NCBI GenBank assembly: GCA_019308525.1
Contig: JAFDIC010000031.1
Span: forward strand, 1-18,026
Source: Deltaproteobacteria bacterium
Lineage (GTDB): Bacteria > Desulfobacterota > DSM-4660 > Desulfatiglandales > HGW-15
DNA length: 18,026 bases
Reading direction: 5' to 3'
The position numbers and the translations under genes were made by a program. Below are positions 14,259 through 18,026 of the stretch, one piece after another. A model generated the notes under the pieces. It did not search any database. It saw nothing but the letters and a program-made list of their open reading frames with translations, and was not told the origin of the DNA. The first letter of the stretch is position 1. Each line of letters begins with the position of its first letter.

Positions 14259-14381
14259 TGCTTCCGCAAAAACCCCATCTGCTGCGTCGCGCTGCATCTT
14301 TAGTCACTGCGGCGTACTTCTATGTACGCCTCATTCCTAAAGATTTGCGCGCCTTGCATCTGGAGCTTTTCCGAAAGCATC
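14257..14381. repeat. 125-bp imperfect palindrome, MITE- or REP-like, between feoA and feoB
   Basis: The two arms of about 58-61 bp are imperfect reverse complements, from GATGCTTcCGcAAAA at the left end to TTTTcCGaAAGCATC at the right end. They include ATCTTTAG/CTAAAGAT and the perfect centre GGCGTAC-TTCTAT-GTACGCC. The element begins inside the feoA TGA stop. It holds no ORF. In RNA it would fold into one long hairpin inside the feo message. It resembles dispersed palindromic repeats known to me from delta-proteobacterial genomes, but copy number cannot be seen here. Confidence 0.8.
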
Positions 14382-14396
14382 AGCACTTTAGGGTTT

Positions 14397-14460
14397 CTAC
14401 AAGTTAATCAATACTTGTAGGGACTAGGTGAGGGGTCAAGAGCTTCCGCGGGGAGCCGCG
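14397..14460 (+). promoter_or_regulatory. Two further hairpins in the feoB leader
   Basis: 14397-14420 is a perfect 8-bp stem CTACAAGT/ACTTGTAG with an 8-nt loop. 14447-14460 is a 5-bp stem CGCGG/CCGCG whose four-base loop is GGAG, i.e. the ribosome binding site of the upstream ATG at 14463 would sit in a hairpin loop. No promoter with convincing boxes is seen in the feoA-feoB gap. Confidence 0.45.
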
Positions 14461-14522
14461 CTATGGAGGAAATGCCTGCCAGGCAGAATCGTCGGGACCA
14501 TCGTGCCAATCGAGGAGACGAA

Positions 14523-16907
14523 TTGAAGAAGATCACAGTAGCATTATCAGGGAACCCAAATTCCGGTAAGTCCACAGTATTCAATGCAATTACCGGTGCA
14601 AGGCAGCACATTGCCAACTACCCCGGTGTCACGGTGGAGAAGAAGGTCGGCAGCGTTCTTTACAAGGGATACCACATCGAAGTAGTTGACCTCCCTGGCA
14701 CCTATTCTCTCACGGCCTATTCCCTTGAGGAGGTCGTGGCCAGGAATTTTCTGGTAAATGAAAGGCCGGACGTTGTGGTGGACATAGTTGATGCCTCGAA
14801 CCTGGACAGGAACCTTTATCTCGCCGTGCAATTCAGGGAGCTCGGCGCGCCCTTGATCCTCGCCCTCAACATGGTCGACGTGGCTTCCGGCAGGGGTATC
14901 ATTGTCGACGAAAACATCCTGTCCGATCTTCTCGGGGCCCCTGTAGTGCCAATGGTGGCGAGGTCCAACAAGGGTATTGATGAACTGTTGGATAAGATCC
15001 TGGAGGTCTCGAAACAGAAGCACGAATGGATTCCCCAGCTTATCAGTTACGGCAATGACGTGGATCAGGGGTTGAGGGAAATAGAGGAGATTATCAGTGG
15101 AAGCAGTACTTACGATGAGAGATATGACCCTAAATGGCTGGCATTGAAATGCCTGGAAGGAGATGGGCAGATCATCGCACTCCTGGAAAAGGACGTGGAG
15201 ACATTCGAGAAAATCGATGCCGTCCGCAGCCAGATAGCCAGGCACACCCTGAACACCCTGGAAGAAGAACCTGAAGGCATAATAGTGGACCATCGTTACG
15301 GCTATATTGCCGGTATAACCAAGAGATGCATCAAGAGAAAGATCGACGCCCGGCTCAATGCCTCTGACAGGATTGACAGGGTCCTGACAAGCCGGTTTGT
15401 CGGTCCTCTCATAATGATCTTTATACTCTATTGCATCTACGAGTTGATCTTCTGGGCGAGCGAGACCCCGGTCGGATGGCTTGAAGGCCTTTTCGGGTGG
15501 TTTCGGGGGGTGGTATCCGGCCACATGCCTCCCGGCATCCTCAAGTCCATGGTCGTATCAGGCATCATAGACGGGGTCGGCGGTGTACTTGGATTCGTCC
15601 CCCTCATTCTGTGCATGTTCTTCGCAATAGCGATCATGGAAGATTCAGGTTACATGGCAAGGGTCGCATACATGCTGGACCGGGTACTGAGGTGGTTTGG
15701 GCTCCACGGCAACTCCGTGCTTCCCCTGATAGTAAGCGGAGGGATATCAGGGGGGTGCGCGGTGCCAGGCGTTATGGCAACGAGAACCCTCAGGGACCCC
15801 AAAGAGAGGATAGCCACACTGCTGGTAGCACCCTTTATGAATTGCGGAGCGAAGCTTCCTGTCTACGGGTTGCTGATAGGCGCCTTTTTCCACGGGAATC
15901 AGGCCCAAATGCTATTCCTTTTCACCCTGTTGTCCTGGGCATTCGCCCTTTTTGGGGCAAAGTTGCTTCGTTCTTCTGTCCTGCGCGGGCCGCAGACGCC
16001 CTTTGTGATGGAACTGCCCCCATACCGGGTGCCGACCATGAAGGGGCTTGCCATACACACTTGGGAACGGACTTGGCAATACATAAAGAAGGCCGGGACC
16101 ATGATACTGGCTGTCTCCATCGTTTTATGGGCGATGATGACTTTCCCGGGCCTTTCGGAGGAGAAAATACAGTCCTTTGACAGGATGAGAGTCGAAGCAG
16201 GGAAGTCCTTTTTGGCCCTGGAGCAGGTGAAAAGGGTTATCAAGGACCAAAACGACCTGGGTCGCCTTGAGGAACTCCTCGGCAGGCTTGAGAAAAGGGA
16301 AAAAAGGGGGAAGTCGGCCCTGAAGGATCTGAAGGACAACCCCTTTTATGCTTTGGCCCTGGTCGTTTTGTCCAGGGCAAACTCGGATGTGCCAAGGCTG
16401 ACCATCCCAGGAGAGGAAAGGCTTGCCGCCGCCGCCGATGCCTATCTCCTTTACCGGAAGACCTTGATGGAGATTGATACCAGGGAACGGGAGGAGTCTC
16501 TTAAGGGGACGATAGCGGGAAGGATCGGGTTCCTGCTTGAACCCTTGACCCGTAGGACCCATGGCTTTGATTACAGGACGGATGTGGCCCTCATAGGGGG
16601 GTTTGCCGCAAAGGAGGTAATTGTATCCACCCTGGGCACTGCCTATTCCCTGGGGGACATAGACCCGGAGAATGCGATTCCTTTGTCAGAGAGGCTCAAG
16701 AATGACAAGGATTGGAATCCTCTCGTAGCCTTTACCCTGATCCTTTTCACCATGCTCTATGTGCCTTGTTTTGCCACGGTCATCAGCATCAGAAGGGAAA
16801 GCTCCTGGAAGTGGGCAGGATTTTCTATTGCATTCAACCTGATTATTGCATACCTTATATCTTCGATGGTCTACCAAATCGGGCTGGCCCTTGGAATAGG
16901 GACGTGA
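14523..16907 (+). CDS. feoB: FeoB, GTP-dependent ferrous iron transporter
   Basis: 794 residues. The N-terminal G domain has G1 GNPNSGKST (10-18), G2 Thr37 in NYPGVTVEKK, G3 DLPG (56-59), and G4 NMVD (116-119). A helical GDI region follows to about residue 260, then the membrane domain with gate motifs (GGISGGCAVPGVMATRT, PFMNCGAKLPVYG, ALIGGFAAKEVIVSTLG, YVPCFATV). It moves Fe(II) across the inner membrane. An unusually long charged insertion (about 544-661) separates two gate helices. TTG 14523 is preferred: GAGGAG ends five bases before it and the protein then starts LKKITVALSG as in other FeoBs. ATG 14463 adds 20 atypical residues but remains possible. Confidence 0.96.
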   Translation: MKKITVALSGNPNSGKSTVFNAITGARQHIANYPGVTVEKKVGSVLYKGYHIEVVDLPGTYSLTAYSLEEVVARNFLVNERPDVVVDIVDASNLDRNLYLAVQFRELGAPLILALNMVDVASGRGIIVDENILSDLLGAPVVPMVARSNKGIDELLDKILEVSKQKHEWIPQLISYGNDVDQGLREIEEIISGSSTYDERYDPKWLALKCLEGDGQIIALLEKDVETFEKIDAVRSQIARHTLNTLEEEPEGIIVDHRYGYIAGITKRCIKRKIDARLNASDRIDRVLTSRFVGPLIMIFILYCIYELIFWASETPVGWLEGLFGWFRGVVSGHMPPGILKSMVVSGIIDGVGGVLGFVPLILCMFFAIAIMEDSGYMARVAYMLDRVLRWFGLHGNSVLPLIVSGGISGGCAVPGVMATRTLRDPKERIATLLVAPFMNCGAKLPVYGLLIGAFFHGNQAQMLFLFTLLSWAFALFGAKLLRSSVLRGPQTPFVMELPPYRVPTMKGLAIHTWERTWQYIKKAGTMILAVSIVLWAMMTFPGLSEEKIQSFDRMRVEAGKSFLALEQVKRVIKDQNDLGRLEELLGRLEKREKRGKSALKDLKDNPFYALALVVLSRANSDVPRLTIPGEERLAAAADAYLLYRKTLMEIDTREREESLKGTIAGRIGFLLEPLTRRTHGFDYRTDVALIGGFAAKEVIVSTLGTAYSLGDIDPENAIPLSERLKNDKDWNPLVAFTLILFTMLYVPCFATVISIRRESSWKWAGFSIAFNLIIAYLISSMVYQIGLALGIGT

Positions 16908-16973
16908 AAGGCCGGGATTCAAGGCCTGAGTGGTGAGACGCGCCTAAGGCCCACAAACACAAATAACACGGGG

Positions 16974-17453
16974 ATGAACAGGGAGATGGAAAGGATTCCG
17001 ACAACCAAGGAAGGGCTTGAAAAGCTGAAGGAAGAATTGGAGCGTCTTGAAAAAGTTGAAAAGCCCGAGAATATCAAGGCGATAGAAGAGGCAAGAAGCC
17101 ACGGAGATATCTCTGAAAACGCCGAATTTCATGCGGCCAAGGAGAAGCAATCGTTTCTGGAGGGCAAGATCAACGAGCTCAAGAGGATAATCGGCAGCTC
17201 TGAGATAATTGACGTAGAAGACGGCCCCGCGGACCGGGTGGTTTTCGGGAAGATCGTTTTGCTCTATGATATTCAAGAAGACCGGGAAGTCTCCTATCGG
17301 CTGGTGGGCCCTTACGAATCTGATCCCGAAAAGGGAAAGGTCTCCGTGACATCCCCCCTCGGGCGAGCACTCATAGGTAGAGAAGTGGGTGACGAAATAA
17401 AGGTCCGCACTCCGGCCGGTATAAAGGAGTTCGAGATACTGGAAATAAAGTGA
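16974..17453 (+). CDS. greA: Transcription elongation factor GreA
   Basis: A 159-residue protein, the normal GreA length. The N-terminal coiled-coil (about 12-80) carries the tip motif GDISENAEFHAAKEKQ with the two acidic residues that stimulate RNA cleavage by backtracked RNA polymerase. The C-terminal domain shows the FKBP-like fold and GreA ending (VSVTSPLGRALIGREVGDEIKVRTPAG, then FEILEI). The usual N-terminus MERIPTTKEGLEKLKEEL begins at the second Met (16986), so that codon may be the true start; neither has a well-placed ribosome binding site. Its stop overlaps the next gene as GTGA. Confidence 0.95.
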   Translation: MNREMERIPTTKEGLEKLKEELERLEKVEKPENIKAIEEARSHGDISENAEFHAAKEKQSFLEGKINELKRIIGSSEIIDVEDGPADRVVFGKIVLLYDIQEDREVSYRLVGPYESDPEKGKVSVTSPLGRALIGREVGDEIKVRTPAGIKEFEILEIK

Positions 17454-17950
17454 CGAACCCAGTGGAAAGTGTGGCGCGGGACAAGAAGGTCACCATTAGA
17501 TACCAGATGAAGACTCATTATCCGGATGGGTCGACAAAGGAGCGTCCGGAAGTACACTTGAGCTTCATCTACGGTGTGGAACGCCTGCCTCCGTCCCTTG
17601 AAAGGGCCGTTGAAGGATTGGGAGTGGGCCAGAATGGTAAGGTTTTTATCCGGCCTGAAGAGATTTATGGGGCGCACGATCCCTCACTGGTAAGGGAGAT
17701 CCCCAAGAAAGGCCTCATAAAACAGAGGTTGAAGAAGGGACAATTCTACCGCCAGATGAAAATGGGCAGCCTGGTTTCTTTCAAGGTTCTGGAAATAAAG
17801 AAGGACACGGTAATAGCAGATTTCAACAAACCCATGGCGGGTATAGGCGTATCCATTGACCTCGAGGTGCTGAAAGTGGAGGAGGCGAGTAGGGCAGAGA
17901 TCGAGCGTGCGATGGAAATTGAGGCAAAGAAAGAGATTGGTTGCGGATAA
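17450..17950 (+). CDS. SlyD-like FKBP-type peptidyl-prolyl isomerase
   Basis: 166 residues from a GTG whose bases overlap the greA stop (GTGA). A second GTG at 17462 is possible. The fold follows SlyD: VTIRYQMKTHYPDGST, IYGVERLPPSLERAVEGLGVGQ, VFIRPEEIYGAHDPSLVREIPKKGL, then an insert-in-flap-like segment, and DFNKPMAGIGVSIDLEVLKVEEAS, where SlyD normally has N-H-P-L-A-G. SlyD proteins are cytoplasmic prolyl isomerases and chaperones, and in E. coli a His/Cys-rich tail supplies nickel to hydrogenase. Here the tail is short (EIEAKKEIGCG) and not His-rich, so a nickel role is doubtful despite the nearby importer. Confidence 0.85.
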   Translation: MTNPVESVARDKKVTIRYQMKTHYPDGSTKERPEVHLSFIYGVERLPPSLERAVEGLGVGQNGKVFIRPEEIYGAHDPSLVREIPKKGLIKQRLKKGQFYRQMKMGSLVSFKVLEIKKDTVIADFNKPMAGIGVSIDLEVLKVEEASRAEIERAMEIEAKKEIGCG

Positions 17951-17974
17951 GGACAGTGCAGGATCCATTTGTTC

Positions 17975-18026
17975 ATGGCTTTCACTATCTTCATTCATGG
18001 GCTTGAGAGTAGCAACAGGGGAACCA
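17975..18026 (+). CDS. Start of an alpha/beta-hydrolase gene, cut by the window edge
   Basis: ATG 17975 opens 17 codons reading MAFTIFIHGLESSNRGT before the sequence ends. F-I-H-G-x-x-SS is the first-strand and oxyanion-loop motif of alpha/beta-fold hydrolases and esterases of the YqiA-like kind. A TTG two codons upstream (17969) with AGGA in front is an alternative start. The catalytic residues lie outside the window. It follows the SlyD-like gene by 24 bp and may be cotranscribed. Confidence 0.55.
   Translation, partial: MAFTIFIHGLESSNRGT

Noticed and set aside
14547..15524. Minus-strand open frame of 325 codons opposite feoB
   Set aside because: It lies wholly inside the strongly supported feoB gene and is explained by codon bias of the sense strand. 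No ribosome binding site or known motif was seen.
15497..16180. Plus-strand open frame of 227 codons in another frame of feoB
   Set aside because: FeoB gate motifs are intact in the main frame across this whole stretch, so this is an out-of-frame shadow.

Overview
The window looks like chromosomal DNA of a Desulfobacterota-type (former Deltaproteobacteria) Gram-negative bacterium. This is inferred from the conserved envelope/sigma-54 gene string kdsA-lptC-lptA-lptB-rpoN-hpf-ptsN, a PTS EIIA of the mannose family in a regulatory setting, and a nickel transporter of the NikK-M-L-Q-O type. No 16S gene or marker allows a finer placement.

Region 1 (1-760) is genomic debris at the left edge. It holds the 3' end of a VapC-like PIN toxin gene, a headless C-terminal fragment that resembles a REP-associated tyrosine transposase, a small interrupted reading frame, and a hairpin that could terminate transcription arriving from the right.

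Region 2 (768-9676, all minus strand) reads right to left as one long co-oriented housekeeping block. It contains kdsA (Kdo-8-phosphate synthase), lptC, lptA and lptB (LPS transport to the outer membrane), rpoN (sigma-54), hpf (ribosome hibernation), ptsN (EIIA-Ntr), a small unrecognised ORF, a PTS EIIA-Man-family gene, rimI, gap, tpiA, secG and a tRNA-Leu(GAG). Many junctions are tight or overlapping (lptC/lptA, lptA/lptB, EIIA/rimI). Internal promoter-like sequences precede lptC and hpf, and two palindromes lie upstream of gap.

Region 3 (9677-10014) is a 338-bp divergent intergenic region. It carries a candidate promoter for each direction and, on the plus strand, a strong intrinsic-terminator hairpin before the nickel operon. 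The hairpin could be an attenuator.

Region 4 (10015-13558, plus) is a five-gene nickel importer, nikK-nikM-nikL-nikQ-nikO. NikK and NikL are predicted to expose a histidine as the first residue of the mature protein, NikM starts Met-His, and the NikO ATPase ends in a histidine-rich tail.

Region 5 (13636-16907, plus) is a ferrous-iron operon with its own strong promoter: a FeoB-associated Cys-rich membrane protein, feoA and feoB. A 125-bp imperfect palindrome that starts in the feoA stop codon separates feoA from feoB, and FeoB has a long charged insertion between membrane segments.

Region 6 (16974-18026, plus) holds greA, a SlyD-like FKBP prolyl isomerase whose start overlaps the greA stop, and the beginning of an alpha/beta-hydrolase gene cut by the window edge.

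The most notable items are the putative attenuator with a nine-G tract before nikK, the shared N-terminal-histidine pattern of the nickel importer, the palindromic element inside feo, the apparently leaderless lptC promoter, and a PTS segment without its usual hprK/rapZ neighbours. I see no CRISPR array, prophage or defence system.
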